Source: Streptomyces sp. CB02400 (lineage in GTDB: Bacteria; Actinomycetota; Actinomycetes; Streptomycetales; Streptomycetaceae). From it: DNA of 64,000 bases. Positions 8,427-16,878 of the stretch are shown piece by piece. The stretch is taken from contig NZ_LIWB01000003.1 in assembly GCF_001905725.1 (NCBI RefSeq), positions 395,575-459,574 on the forward strand, given 5' to 3'. Position 1 is the stretch's first letter. Each line of letters starts with the position of its first letter. The notes under the pieces are model-generated. The model was not told the origin of the DNA. It was given only the letters and a program-made list of their open reading frames with translations, and did not search any database. Position numbers and translations under genes: made by a program.

Positions 8427-10130
8427 GTGGACGAGATACGCATGGAGAAGGTCAAAGCCGCGGAGGACGGACGGCCCCGTCCGGTGCCGCCGCCCGAAGG
8501 GACCGCCGCCGGGGCACCCGCGGTGCGCCGGGCCGCGTGGGTGGACTGGCTGACCACCACCGACCACAAGAAGATCGGCACGCTGTACCTGGTCAGCGCG
8601 TTCGTGTTCTTCATCGTCGGCGGGGTCATGGCGCTGATGATGCGCGCGGAACTCGCCCGGCCGGGCCTGCAGATCATGTCGAACGAGCAGTTCAACCAGG
8701 CGTTCACGATGCACGGCTCGATCATGCTGCTGATGTTCGCGATGCCGCTGTTCACGGGCTTCGCCAACTGGATCATGCCGCTGCAGATCGGCGCGCCCGA
8801 CGTGGCGTTCCCCCGGCTGAACATGCTGGCCTTCTGGCTGTTCCTGTTCGGCTCCTCGATCGCCGCCGCCGGTTTCCTCACCCCGGGAGGAGCCGCCGAC
8901 TTCGGCTGGTTCCTGTACGCCCCGCTGTCGAACGCGGTCTACTCACCGGGCATCGGCGCCGACCTGTGGATCATGGGCGTGGCCCTCTCCGGCTTCGGCT
9001 CGATCCTGGGCGCGGTCAACTTCATCACCACGATCATCTGCATGCGCGCACCCGGCATGACGATGTTCCGCATGCCGATCTTCACCTGGAACGTGCTGCT
9101 GACGGCGCTGCTGGTGCTGATCGTGTTCCCGGTGCTGGCGGCGGCGCTGTTCGCGCTGGAGTGCGACCGGAAGTTCGGCAGCCACATCTTCGACTCGGCC
9201 AACGGCGGGGCGCTGCTGTGGCAGCACCTGTTCTGGTTCTTCGGCCATCCCGAGGTGTACATCCTGGCGCTGCCGTTCTTCGGCATCATCTCCGAGGTGA
9301 TCCCGGTCTTCTCGCGCAAGCCGATGTTCGGCTACATGGGCCTGATCGGCGCGACCATCGCCATCGCCGGCCTCTCGGTGACCGTGTGGGCCCACCACAT
9401 GTACGTCACCGGCGGTGTGCTGCTGCCGTTCTTCGCCTTCATGACGATGCTGATCGCGGTGCCGACGGGCGTGAAGTTCTTCAACTGGATCGGCACCATG
9501 TGGAAGGGGTCGTTGAGTTTCGAGACCCCGATGCTGTGGACGCTGGGCTTCCTGATCACCTTCACCTTCGGTGGTCTGACCGGTGTCATCCTGGCCTCGC
9601 CGCCGCTGGACTTCCACGTCTCCGACAGCTACTTCGTGGTGGCGCACTTCCACTACGTGGTCTTCGGCACGGTCGTCTTCGCGATGTTCGCCGGATTCCA
9701 CTTCTGGTGGCCGAAGTTCACCGGCAAGATGCTCGACGAACGCCTCGGCAAGATCACCTTCTGGACCCTCACGGCCGGTTTCCACCTGACCTTCCTGGTC
9801 CAGCACTGGCTGGGCGTCGAGGGCATGCCCCGCCGCTACGCCGACTACCTCGCCGCCGACGGCTTCACCGCCCTGAACACCCTGTCCTCCATCGGGTCGT
9901 TCCTGCTCGGCCTGTCGATCCTGCCGTTCTTCTACAACATCTGGAAGACGGCCAAGTGCGGCGAGCCGGTCGGCGTCGACGACCCCTGGGGTTACAGCCG
10001 CTCCCTGGAGTGGGCGACCTCCTGCCCGCCCCCGCGCCACAACTTCACCACCCTGCCCAAGATCCGCAGCGAGTCCCCGGCGTTCGACCTGCACCACCCC
10101 GAGATCGCCGCGCTCGAATCGGCGAGGTGA
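8427..10130 (+). CDS. ctaD: Cytochrome c oxidase subunit I
   Basis: 567-residue heme-copper oxidase catalytic subunit. It has twelve hydrophobic helices, [19 protein letters not shown] (heme a histidine), [13 protein letters not shown] (Cu-B histidine and the cross-linked Tyr region), WAHHMYVTG (Cu-B histidine pair) and VVAHFHYV (heme ligands). A charged N-terminus of about 40 residues precedes helix 1. The GTG at 8427 is chosen because GGGAGGAAG lies 8 bases upstream; an in-frame reading from 8364 has no such site. Subunits II and III are absent here, so it is probably a second, stand-alone ctaD paralogue. It is followed after 3 bp by a small membrane-protein gene. Confidence 0.93.
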   Translation: MDEIRMEKVKAAEDGRPRPVPPPEGTAAGAPAVRRAAWVDWLTTTDHKKIGTLYLVSAFVFFIVGGVMALMMRAELARPGLQIMSNEQFNQAFTMHGSIMLLMFAMPLFTGFANWIMPLQIGAPDVAFPRLNMLAFWLFLFGSSIAAAGFLTPGGAADFGWFLYAPLSNAVYSPGIGADLWIMGVALSGFGSILGAVNFITTIICMRAPGMTMFRMPIFTWNVLLTALLVLIVFPVLAAALFALECDRKFGSHIFDSANGGALLWQHLFWFFGHPEVYILALPFFGIISEVIPVFSRKPMFGYMGLIGATIAIAGLSVTVWAHHMYVTGGVLLPFFAFMTMLIAVPTGVKFFNWIGTMWKGSLSFETPMLWTLGFLITFTFGGLTGVILASPPLDFHVSDSYFVVAHFHYVVFGTVVFAMFAGFHFWWPKFTGKMLDERLGKITFWTLTAGFHLTFLVQHWLGVEGMPRRYADYLAADGFTALNTLSSIGSFLLGLSILPFFYNIWKTAKCGEPVGVDDPWGYSRSLEWATSCPPPRHNFTTLPKIRSESPAFDLHHPEIAALESAR

Positions 10131-10133
10131 GTC

Positions 10134-10661
10134 ATGCCGCAGCCCGTACTGGCGCTGGGGTGCGCGGTGGTGACGGCCGCCGGATCGGTCTGGTACCTGC
10201 CGGCCCTCACCGACCTGCGCGCCGGAGCCGACCGGCCGCTGTCCCGCCGTACGGCGGCGCTCGCCTGCCTGACCGGCTGGGGCACCCTCGGGACGGTCGC
10301 CTCGGTGCTGCTCGTGGCCACGGCGTGGTGGGTGCCGGTGGGGGTGGCGGTCGTGGGTGGTACGGCCGCTGCCGCCCTGTGGACCGATGCCGCCGTGCGG
10401 CGCGCCGGTGAGCAGCGGGAGGCGGCCCGGCAGTGGGCACAGCTGCCGCACGCCCCGCTGCCCGCCGACGCCCACCGCTCCCGCGGAGCGGTCGCCGCCC
10501 TGGCCGTCGCCGGTCCGGTCGCGGGAGCGGCGGCCGTCGCCGTCCCCGGAGTGTTCGTCACGGTCCCGGCCCTGGTCGTGGGCCTCTTCCTGGTGATCGC
10601 CGTACGACACACCCGTATGGTCCGCCGTACGACGGCGAGCCGCGGACACCCCAGGTCCTAG
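10134..10661 (+). CDS. Small membrane protein linked to ctaD
   Basis: 175 residues, not recognised. It shows an N-terminal signal-like helix, a hydrophobic stretch around 40-80 (ACLTGWGTLGTVASVLLVAT, then VGVAVVGGTAAAALW) and another pair near 115-155. Polar arginine-rich stretches separate these helices. It starts 3 bp after the ctaD stop and is clearly co-transcribed. It may be an oxidase accessory or assembly factor, but only position supports that. Confidence 0.65.
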   Translation: MPQPVLALGCAVVTAAGSVWYLPALTDLRAGADRPLSRRTAALACLTGWGTLGTVASVLLVATAWWVPVGVAVVGGTAAAALWTDAAVRRAGEQREAARQWAQLPHAPLPADAHRSRGAVAALAVAGPVAGAAAVAVPGVFVTVPALVVGLFLVIAVRHTRMVRRTTASRGHPRS

Positions 10662-10746
10662 GCGTCCAGGTCACCCATATGCGGAATCCCTCCACCCACT
10701 TGCCCCTGATCCGGTGAACCTCCTTGCACCACTACGACTGAAGTAC

Positions 10747-10762
10747 TACAACTGAAGTTGTA
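10747..10762. promoter_or_regulatory. Perfect inverted repeat, likely repressor operator
   Basis: TACAACT-GA-AGTTGTA is a perfect 7-bp inverted repeat. It lies 32 bp before the TTG start of the reductase gene. A related half-copy (CTACGACTGAAGTA, about 10732-10745) lies directly upstream. The size and sequence resemble operators of MarR- or HxlR-type repressors. No such regulator is adjacent, so the binder is unknown. Confidence 0.6.
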
Positions 10763-10794
10763 CAGACGAAGGCAGTCCACGGAAAGAGGCCGCG

Positions 10795-11379
10795 TTGCGA
10801 AAGCTCACGTACTACATCGCCTGCTCCATCGACGGCTTCATCGGGGACCCGGAGGGCGACGCGTCGGCGATGTACGCCTTCGTCGACGAGGAGTTCCTCG
10901 GCTTCCTCGTGTCGGAGTACCCGGAGACCATCGCGAGCCCTGTCCGTCGGCAGATGAACATCGACGACCTGCCGAACAAGCGGTTCGACACGATCGTCCA
11001 GGGCAGGGGCAGCTACGACCTGGCCCTGAAGGAAGGCATCACCAGCCCCTACGCCCACCTGCGTGAATACGTCGCCTCCCGCACGCTGGGGGAGTCGCCC
11101 GACCCCAACGTCGAGATCATCGCGGACGACCTGGTCGGCCGGGTGCGCGCGCTGAAGGCGGAGGACGGCGCGTACGACATCTACCTGTGCGGCGGGGCCA
11201 GGATCGCCGGCGAACTGGCCGACGAGATCGACGAGTTGGTCATCAAGACGTACCCCGTCGTGCAGGGCTCCGGCATGCCGATGTTCGACTCCGGCTTCGC
11301 GATCACGCAGTTCGCGCTGGAGTCGGTGCGCTCGTTCGGCAACGGTGCGCTGGTGCGGACGTACAGCAGGAAGCGCTGA
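10795..11379 (+). CDS. Dihydrofolate reductase-family protein (RibD C-terminal-like)
   Basis: 194 residues. It opens with KLTYYIACSIDGFIGDPEGD and has FDTIVQGRGSYD, DIYLCGGARIAGEL and PVVQGSGMPMFD. These are the NADPH/substrate blocks of the DHFR-fold family that includes the RibD reductase domain. It is probably an NAD(P)H-dependent reductase of unknown substrate rather than folate DHFR. A TTG start at 10795 follows GGAAAGAGG. The palindrome just upstream suggests inducible repression. It is a single gene. Confidence 0.8.
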   Translation: MRKLTYYIACSIDGFIGDPEGDASAMYAFVDEEFLGFLVSEYPETIASPVRRQMNIDDLPNKRFDTIVQGRGSYDLALKEGITSPYAHLREYVASRTLGESPDPNVEIIADDLVGRVRALKAEDGAYDIYLCGGARIAGELADEIDELVIKTYPVVQGSGMPMFDSGFAITQFALESVRSFGNGALVRTYSRKR

Positions 11380-11405
11380 ACCCGCTCCTGGCCTACCCTG
11401 GGGGC

Positions 11406-11609
11406 ATGGACAGCGAACAACCCGTCTGTCCCGTCTGCGGGCAGCCGGTGGAGACGGTGGTCCGGCGCCACAAGACGCTGGGCGCGTGGGTCCCGGTGTG
11501 GACGCACGGCCCGTGCCGCAACCCGGGGTGCCGGGAATCCCGCTCCCACGAAGCAGAAGCAGGGGAAGCCCGGAAGGAATCCGTGAACCGGGCACCCACC
11601 AAGCGCTAG
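11406..11609 (+). CDS. Small zinc-ribbon-like protein
   Basis: 67 residues with two cysteine pairs, CPVCGQPV near residue 8 and CRNPGC near residue 39, as in a zinc ribbon. A Glu/Ala/Arg-rich tail follows. Coding bias and position between two genes on the same strand support it. Function unknown; a nucleic-acid or protein contact is typical for such ribbons. Confidence 0.6.
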   Translation: MDSEQPVCPVCGQPVETVVRRHKTLGAWVPVWTHGPCRNPGCRESRSHEAEAGEARKESVNRAPTKR

Positions 11610-11618
11610 CGTTGCGGC

Positions 11619-11846
11619 ATGGGCGTGGTGTGGCGGTGGGGCGTGGGCGTCTGGACGGCCGTCGTGATCGTCGGGGGCGGACTGACCCTGTGGCTGCAGG
11701 ACGAGACCGAACCGCCGCCTCCGGTCGGCTGGGAAAGGACGGAGCCGGACCCGAGCCCCCACTTCCCGGAGTGCCCGGTACCCGAGCTGCCGCCGGACGC
11801 CGAGGACGGCCTGGTGGCCGTCGTCTGCCCCCTCACCACCGACTAG
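11619..11846 (+). CDS. Short single-pass membrane protein
   Basis: 75 residues with one N-terminal hydrophobic helix (about 5-26, VGVWTAVVIVGGGLTLWLQ). A Pro/Glu-rich external segment follows with two cysteines (FPECPVPE, VVCPL). It begins 9 bp after the zinc-ribbon gene and is probably co-transcribed. Its stop codon interlocks with that of the convergent VOC gene (CTAG at 11843-11846). Function unknown. Confidence 0.55.
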   Translation: MGVVWRWGVGVWTAVVIVGGGLTLWLQDETEPPPPVGWERTEPDPSPHFPECPVPELPPDAEDGLVAVVCPLTTD

Positions 11847-12586
11847 TCCGACCGGCGGGCCAGTCCCCCCGTCTCCGGATCACGGCCGGTCAGGCAGTAC
11901 GTACCGCCCGCCGGGTCCCTCATCACCGTCCAGTGGCCGAACGCGGCCACGCACACCGCACCCAGCTCCTCGTGCCGCGCCCGGCTCGCCCCGATGTCGG
12001 CACAGGCGAGGTCCGGATGGGCGGAGACCGGCCGTTCCTCCTCCAGTCGCTGGAGGAGGATGCGCACGGGCAGCCCGGCCGGCGGCCTGACCACATGGAA
12101 CTCCGGGAGCGAACCGGGCACCGCGTCCCAGCCGGGCAACAGCCCGCTCCAGAAGGCGACTTCCGTGTCGTAGGCGGACGGCGGGAGATCGAGGCACACC
12201 TGGTCCAGACGGCTGCCGTGCACGACGGGCGGTCGTACCGACTCCCCGTGCCAGGGCACCGCGCAGAACAACTGCCCCGCGGGCGACCGCAGTACGGCCC
12301 ACCCCTCGTGCTCACCGACCGTCTCCGCGCCCAGCCGCGACGCGTGCGCCACGAACTCCGGCACGTCGTCCACGGAGAAGTCGAGATGGGCGCCGCCCCC
12401 GCCCGAGACGACTCCCTGAAGCTTGACGCAGGCGTCGGCGCCGTCCGCCAGCAGGGTCACGAACTCCCCGTCCTCCCCGCGGACTTCGGACAGCCGTGTG
12501 CCCGTGACCGCCGTCCAGAACTCGGCGGCCGGGCCGGCCTGAAGGGCGGGTCGGTCGATGAAGGCGTACGTCCAGCGGATGCTCAT
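11843..12586 (-). CDS. VOC (glyoxalase/bleomycin-resistance) superfamily protein, two domains
   Basis: 247 residues formed of two paired beta-alpha-beta-beta-beta VOC units. The first begins MSIRWTYAFIDRPALQA and contains GGGAHLDFSVDDV; the second has LDQVCLDLPP and ADIGASRARHEELG. These folds bind metal and act in glyoxalase, dioxygenase or drug-sequestering roles. The ATG at 12586 fits the domain start; an upstream in-frame extension runs antisense into the neighbouring VOC gene. Substrate unknown. Confidence 0.8.
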   Translation of the reverse strand: MSIRWTYAFIDRPALQAGPAAEFWTAVTGTRLSEVRGEDGEFVTLLADGADACVKLQGVVSGGGGAHLDFSVDDVPEFVAHASRLGAETVGEHEGWAVLRSPAGQLFCAVPWHGESVRPPVVHGSRLDQVCLDLPPSAYDTEVAFWSGLLPGWDAVPGSLPEFHVVRPPAGLPVRILLQRLEEERPVSAHPDLACADIGASRARHEELGAVCVAAFGHWTVMRDPAGGTYCLTGRDPETGGLARRSD

Positions 12587-12611
12587 CGCCCGATCGTAGA
12601 GCGCTACGCCA

Positions 12612-13043
12612 CTACCTGGGCCTGGGCCGTTCCATGAACCGCAGCATGTTCCCCGCCGGGTCACGGAACGCGCAGTCACGCACCCCGTACGGCTGGTCCA
12701 CCGGCTCCTGGAGCACATCCACACCGGCGGCGCGGACGCGCTCGAAGAGGGCGTCGCAGTCGGTGGTGGTGAAGTTGACCCCGCGCAGCATGCCCTTGGC
12801 CAACAGTTCGGCCATCGCCTGCTTGTCACCGGGGGAGGCGTCCGGGTTCGCGGCGGGCGGCTCCAGCACGATCTCCACGTCCGGCTGCTCCGGCGAGGCG
12901 ACCGTCACCCAGCGCATCCCCTCGAACCCCACGTCGTTGCGGACCTCGAGACCGAGCACGTCACGGTAGAAGACCAGAGCCTTGTCGTGGTCGTCGACGG
13001 CGATGAAGCACTGGGCGAGCCGTACGTCGTTTCCTGTGTCCAT
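12612..13043 (-). CDS. VOC family protein, single domain
   Basis: 143 residues with the glyoxalase-type opening AQCFIAVDDHDKALVFYRDV, the LGLEVRNDV strand, and the C-terminal block EPVDQPYGVRDCAFRDPAGN. One VOC domain usually dimerises. It lies 9 bp downstream of the AraC-type regulator and is presumably in its operon, which would fit AraC/VOC pairs that respond to a small ligand. Substrate unknown. Confidence 0.82.
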   Translation of the reverse strand: MDTGNDVRLAQCFIAVDDHDKALVFYRDVLGLEVRNDVGFEGMRWVTVASPEQPDVEIVLEPPAANPDASPGDKQAMAELLAKGMLRGVNFTTTDCDALFERVRAAGVDVLQEPVDQPYGVRDCAFRDPAGNMLRFMERPRPR

Positions 13044-13052
13044 GCGCCCACG

Positions 13053-13475
13053 TTAAAAGGTTTCGCTCGGATCGACCCGCGCCCGGCCCCGGACCGGCCG
13101 GGTGTACATCCGCGCCACGCACGGCGGAATGACCGCGCTCTCCTCGTGCGACCGGGCCCGGTACGCGCTCGGCGTCTCCCCGACCAGCTCGGTGAACCGC
13201 GAGCTGAACGACCCGAGCGAGGTGCAGCCGACCGCCATGCACACCTCCGTCACCGTGAGATCGCCCCGCCGCAGCAGCGCCTTGGCACGCTCGACGCGCC
13301 GGGTCATGAGATAGGCGTACGGCGTCTGCCCGTACGCCTCGCGGAAGCTGCGCTGGAAGTGCCCGGCCGACATCAGCGCGGTCCGCGCCAGCTCCGGGAC
13401 GTCGAGCGGCTCGGCGTACTCCCGGTCCATCCGGTCCCGGGCCCGCCGCAGCCGCACCAGATCCTCCAGCTCCAT
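13053..13475 (-). CDS. AraC-family transcriptional regulator, DNA-binding domain only
   Basis: 140 residues. Two helix-turn-helix units fill about residues 5-110: LDVPELARTALMSAGHFQRSF, then LTVTEVCMAVGCTSLGSFS with the conserved F-x-x-x-F-G/T-x-x-P segment (SRFTELVGETPSAYR). There is no separate sensor domain. It precedes the VOC gene by 9 bp on the same strand and probably controls the pair. The start is the ATG MELEDLVRLRR. Confidence 0.82.
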   Translation of the reverse strand: MELEDLVRLRRARDRMDREYAEPLDVPELARTALMSAGHFQRSFREAYGQTPYAYLMTRRVERAKALLRRGDLTVTEVCMAVGCTSLGSFSSRFTELVGETPSAYRARSHEESAVIPPCVARMYTRPVRGRARVDPSETF

Positions 13476-13526
13476 CCGCCCAGCATCCCACGTCCCGCGT
13501 GACCGCGGCAGCCGTCCCGCGTACGC

Positions 13527-13567
13527 CGAAGGGCCCCGGCCGCACAGAAACGGCACAGGACCCTTCG
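13527..13567. terminator. Possible stem-loop between sodN and the AraC gene
   Basis: CGAAGGG (13527-13533) pairs with CCCTTCG (13561-13567), with an inner GCCG/CGGC stem. It lies downstream of sodN on the minus strand and upstream of the AraC gene, so it could end the sodN transcript. Moderate support only. Confidence 0.4.
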
Positions 13568-13627
13568 AGTTGTCCGCGAACCCGCGATGGTGCACCGATC
13601 GCCGGTCGTCACGCGGGTCGGGCCGGG

Positions 13628-14023
13628 TCAGGCCTTCTTCGTCTCCCAGAAGATCTTGTCGATCTGGGCGATGTAGTCCAGCGCCTTCTGGCCGGTGGCC
13701 GGGTCCGTCGACGCCTTGGCGGCCGAGAGGGCCTTCAGGGTGTCGTTGACCAGCTGGTGCAGCTCCGGGTACTTCTCGAAGTGCGGGGGCTTGAAGTAGT
13801 CGCTCCACAGCACGGAGACGTGGTGCTTCGCCAGCTCGGCGCGCTGCTCCTTGATGACCGTGGCGCGGGCCTGGAAGTGCGGGTCGTCGTTGCCGGCCAT
13901 CTTCTCCTGGACGGCCTTCACCGACTCCGCCTCGATGCGGGCCTGGGCCGGGTCGTACACGCCGCAGGGCAGGTCGCAGTGGGCGCTGACCTTGACCTTG
14001 GGGGCAAACAGGCGGGAAAGCAT
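13628..14023 (-). CDS. sodN: Nickel-containing superoxide dismutase precursor
   Basis: 131 residues, the standard NiSOD precursor length. The leader MLSRLFAPKVKVSA (14 residues) precedes the nickel hook HCDLPCGVYDP; after cleavage His1, Cys2 and Cys6 bind nickel and dismutate superoxide in the cytoplasm. The remainder is the four-helix bundle (ARATVIKEQRAELAKHHVSV, HQLVNDTLKALSAAK). The protease that removes the leader is encoded divergently 146 bp away. In S. coelicolor nickel and the Nur regulator control sodN inversely to sodF, partly through an sRNA from sodF. Such control is likely but is not proven by this sequence. Confidence 0.97.
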   Translation of the reverse strand: MLSRLFAPKVKVSAHCDLPCGVYDPAQARIEAESVKAVQEKMAGNDDPHFQARATVIKEQRAELAKHHVSVLWSDYFKPPHFEKYPELHQLVNDTLKALSAAKASTDPATGQKALDYIAQIDKIFWETKKA

Positions 14024-14169
14024 GGAGCGTTTCCTTCCTCGTGATCGTCTTCTCACACTGGACATTACTCCGTGACGGACGGCTTTTCGCGGGTGCCCCC
14101 GCGGGCTTAGGACAAAAGTCCGGGGTCACACTGAGACTGGTGGAGGAAGAACCGGGGAGGTGCCGGGTG

Positions 14170-14604
14170 ATGCCGGAGCTGTCGCAGGACGCCGAGCGGG
14201 CGAGGGCGCCGCTGCCCTTCGGGGTGGCCGAGGTGACCGGGCCGTCCATGGTGCCCACGCTGCACCACGGGGACCGGCTCCTGGTGCACTACGGCGCCCG
14301 GGTCAAACGCGGGGACGTGATCGTGCTGCGGCATCCGTTCCAGCAGGACCTGCTCGTCGTCAAGCGGGCCGCCGAGCGGCGTGGCGGCGGCTGGTGGGTG
14401 CTCGGGGACAACGCGTTCGCGGGCGGCGACAGCACCGACTACGGGGTGGTGCCCGACGAGCTGGTGCTGGGCCGGGTCCGGTTCCGTTACCGGCCGCGCG
14501 GCTCCGAGCGGCGTTCGCCGCTGGCCGTGGTGGGCTGGGCGCTGTCGTCGGCCCGGCCCGTGCTCTCCGGCCGGTCGGCCTCCAGGCGTTTGCGGGCGCG
14601 GTAG
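14170..14604 (+). CDS. sodX: NiSOD maturation protease (S26 signal-peptidase fold)
   Basis: 144 residues. The serine nucleophile is in EVTGPSMVPTLHHGD and the general-base lysine in DLLVVKRAAER; WWVLGDNAFAGGDSTDYG is the S26 box 'GDN...DS..YG'. No membrane helix is visible, as expected for the cytosolic enzyme that trims the SodN leader. ATG 14170 (or the adjacent GTG 14167) follows GGGGAGG. Divergent from sodN. Its last 118 bp overlap the 3' end of the CGNR gene on the opposite strand, an unusually long antisense overlap. Confidence 0.92.
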   Translation: MPELSQDAERARAPLPFGVAEVTGPSMVPTLHHGDRLLVHYGARVKRGDVIVLRHPFQQDLLVVKRAAERRGGGWWVLGDNAFAGGDSTDYGVVPDELVLGRVRFRYRPRGSERRSPLAVVGWALSSARPVLSGRSASRRLRAR

Positions 14605-15137
14605 GCGGCCACGTTGGCGCGGGTGGCGCAGCGGTCGGAGCAGTAGCGGCGGGAGCGGTTGGTGGAGGTGTCCAGGTAGGCGTTGCGGCAGGGCGACGCC
14701 TCGCACAGGCCGAGGCGGTCCACGCCGTACTCGGTGAGGTGGAAGGCCAGGCCCATCGCGGCGATGGCGGCGTAGCCGGCGGTGGCGTTGGACGGGTGGT
14801 CGGCCAGGTGCATGTGCCACAGCGGGCGGCCGTCGTCGTCGCGGAAGTCGTGGCCGGAGATCTGCGGGCTGACCGGGAACTCCAGCAGCAGTGAGTTCAG
14901 CAGGTCGACGGCGAGGGTCTCGTCGCCGCCGTCCGCCGCCTCGAAGACCGAGCGGAGCCTGGCACGGACCGAGCGGAACCGCGTCACATCGGCGTCGGTG
15001 GTGCGCCGGGCGGCCGACTGGTTGGCGCCGAACAGATCGCGGACGGCCTCGACGGAGGTGAGCGTGTCCTTGCCCCGGGCCGGTTCCTCGGTGTTGACGA
15101 GGCGTACGGCGTAATCCGAGTAATAGGCCAGTTCCAC
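14487..15137 (-). CDS. CGNR zinc-finger (ABATE domain) putative transcriptional regulator
   Basis: 216 residues. The N-terminal ABATE-type helical region (YSDYAVRLVNTEEPA ... ESVRARLRSVFEAA-like) is followed by the CGNR zinc finger near 145-185: GLCEASPCRNAYLDTS, then RRYCSDRCATRANVAAYRAR. This gives four cysteines and the basic recognition helix. The family is thought to regulate stress genes. The tail (about 40 residues) is polar and is encoded opposite sodX. It is divergent from the methyltransferase gene across a 100-bp promoter gap. Confidence 0.82.
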   Translation of the reverse strand: MELAYYSDYAVRLVNTEEPARGKDTLTSVEAVRDLFGANQSAARRTTDADVTRFRSVRARLRSVFEAADGGDETLAVDLLNSLLLEFPVSPQISGHDFRDDDGRPLWHMHLADHPSNATAGYAAIAAMGLAFHLTEYGVDRLGLCEASPCRNAYLDTSTNRSRRYCSDRCATRANVAAYRARKRLEADRPESTGRADDSAQPTTASGERRSEPRGR

Positions 15138-15237
15138 TTGTAGTCCTTACGCAGGGGATCTATCGTCAGGAGCGCGGTCTTGTAATGGACGATTCCGCAC
15201 CCAGGGTATTACGGGACGTATGCGAGGGAGGCGTTCG

Positions 15238-16008
15238 ATGACGGACGCGGACACCACCACGGCCGCCGCCGACTGGCGGGCCTGGCAGGAGAGCTGGGAC
15301 CGGCAGCAGGAGTGGTACATGCCGGACCGTGAGGAACGCTTCCGGGTCATGCTCGACATGGTGGAGGCCCTCGTCGGCACCGCACCGCGCGTGCTCGACC
15401 TCGCCTGCGGCACGGGCAGCATCACCGCCCGGCTGTTCGACCGGTTCCCGGACGCCACCAGCACCGGCGTCGACCTGGACCCGGCGCTGCTCGCCATCGC
15501 GGAGGGCACGTTCGAGGGGGACGAGCGGGTCTCCTTCGTGACGGCCGACCTCAAGGACCCCGAGTGGCCGGCGGAACTGCCGTACGACTCCTACGACGCC
15601 GTGCTGACCGCGACCGCCCTCCACTGGCTGCACCGGGAACCCCTCGCGGATCTCTACGGGCACATCGCGGGGCTCGTCCGCGACGGCGGTGTCTTCATGA
15701 ACGCGGACCACATGATCGACGACACGACGCCCCGGATCAACGCGGCCGAGCGCGCCCTGCGCCACGCCCGCATGGATCAGGCCAAGCGGGACGGCGCCCT
15801 CGACTGGACCCAGTGGTGGCAGCTCGCGGCGGAGGACCCGGTCCTCGCCGGACCGACGGCCCGCCGCTTCGAGATCTACGGTGAGCACGCCGACGGTGAC
15901 ATGCCGCCGGCCGCGTGGCACGCGCGCGTGCTGCGCGAGAAGGGGTTCGGCGAGGCGCGGGCGGTGTGGTGCTCGCCGTCGGACACCCTGCTGCTGGCGC
16001 TGAAGTAG
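15238..16008 (+). CDS. Class I SAM-dependent methyltransferase
   Basis: 256 residues. The SAM-binding motif [16 protein letters not shown] is near residue 60, the acidic motif [15 protein letters not shown] follows, and [14 protein letters not shown] is the post-motif strand. N-terminal residues are helical ([20 protein letters not shown]). The ATG at 15238 is chosen because GAGGGAGG lies upstream; an earlier in-frame ATG at 15220 has no good site. Substrate unknown. Confidence 0.85.
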   Translation: MTDADTTTAAADWRAWQESWDRQQEWYMPDREERFRVMLDMVEALVGTAPRVLDLACGTGSITARLFDRFPDATSTGVDLDPALLAIAEGTFEGDERVSFVTADLKDPEWPAELPYDSYDAVLTATALHWLHREPLADLYGHIAGLVRDGGVFMNADHMIDDTTPRINAAERALRHARMDQAKRDGALDWTQWWQLAAEDPVLAGPTARRFEIYGEHADGDMPPAAWHARVLREKGFGEARAVWCSPSDTLLLALK

Positions 16009-16020
16009 CCGGAGGGGAAC

Positions 16021-16058
16021 GCGAAGGGGCGGTACGGAAGTCCGTACCGCCCCTTCGC
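16021..16058. terminator. Bidirectional hairpin terminator
   Basis: An 18-bp perfect inverted repeat (16021-16038 and 16041-16058) with only AG between the arms sits in the 69-bp gap between the convergent methyltransferase and ABC-transporter genes. It can stop transcription from either side. Confidence 0.85.
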
Positions 16059-16077
16059 CGTGCGCGCTCGTCCGCGG

Positions 16078-16878
16078 TCAGAGCACCTTGGACAGGAACG
16101 ACTTGGTGCGGTCGTGCTGCGGGTTCGTCAGCACCTCGCGCGGGTGGCCGGACTCGACGACCACGCCGTCGTCCATGAACACCAGCGAGTCGCCCACCTC
16201 CCGGGCGAAGCCCATCTCGTGGGTGACGACGATCATCGTCATGCCGTCCTCGGCGAGGTCGCGCATGACGTCGAGGACCTCGCCGACGAGCTCCGGGTCG
16301 AGCGCCGACGTGGGCTCGTCGAAGAGCATCAGCTTGGGCTGCATCGCCAGCGCGCGGGCGATGGCGACGCGCTGCTGCTGACCGCCGGAGAGCTGGGCGG
16401 GGTAGTGGCCCTTGCGGTCGCCGAGGCCGACCCGGTCGAGCAGCCGCTCCGCGCGCTCCCGGGCCACGGCCCTGGTCTCGCGCTTGACCTGGACCGGGGC
16501 CTCCATGACGTTCTCCAGCGCCGTCATGTGGGGGAAGAGGTTGAAGCGCTGGAACACCATGCCGATGTCCCGTCGCTGCGCCGCGACCTCCTTCTCCTTG
16601 AGCTCGTAGAGCTTGTCGCCCTTCTGCCGGTAGCCGACCAGCTCGCCGTCGACGGACAGCCGGCCGGCGCTGATCTTCTCCAGGTGGTTGATGCACCGCA
16701 GGAAGGTGGACTTGCCGGAGCCGGACGGGCCGATCAGGCAGAACACCTCCCGCGCGTTCACCTCCAGGTCGATGCCCTTGAGGATGTGCGCGAGGCCGAA
16801 GGACTTGTGCACGCCCTCCGCCTTGACCATCGGGTGACCGCTCGGGCCGCTCACCACGTCCTTGCCGATCTTGCTCAT
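16078..16878 (-). CDS. Amino-acid ABC transporter ATP-binding protein
   Basis: 266 residues, polar amino-acid family. Walker [13 protein letters not shown]-loop region [15 protein letters not shown] signature [15 protein letters not shown], Walker [16 protein letters not shown] and switch histidine VTHEMGF are all present and intact. A short N-terminal extension ([17 protein letters not shown]) precedes the domain. Its start overlaps the permease stop by four bases (ATGA), and it is the last gene of the three-gene importer operon. Confidence 0.95.
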   Translation of the reverse strand: MSKIGKDVVSGPSGHPMVKAEGVHKSFGLAHILKGIDLEVNAREVFCLIGPSGSGKSTFLRCINHLEKISAGRLSVDGELVGYRQKGDKLYELKEKEVAAQRRDIGMVFQRFNLFPHMTALENVMEAPVQVKRETRAVARERAERLLDRVGLGDRKGHYPAQLSGGQQQRVAIARALAMQPKLMLFDEPTSALDPELVGEVLDVMRDLAEDGMTMIVVTHEMGFAREVGDSLVFMDDGVVVESGHPREVLTNPQHDRTKSFLSKVL

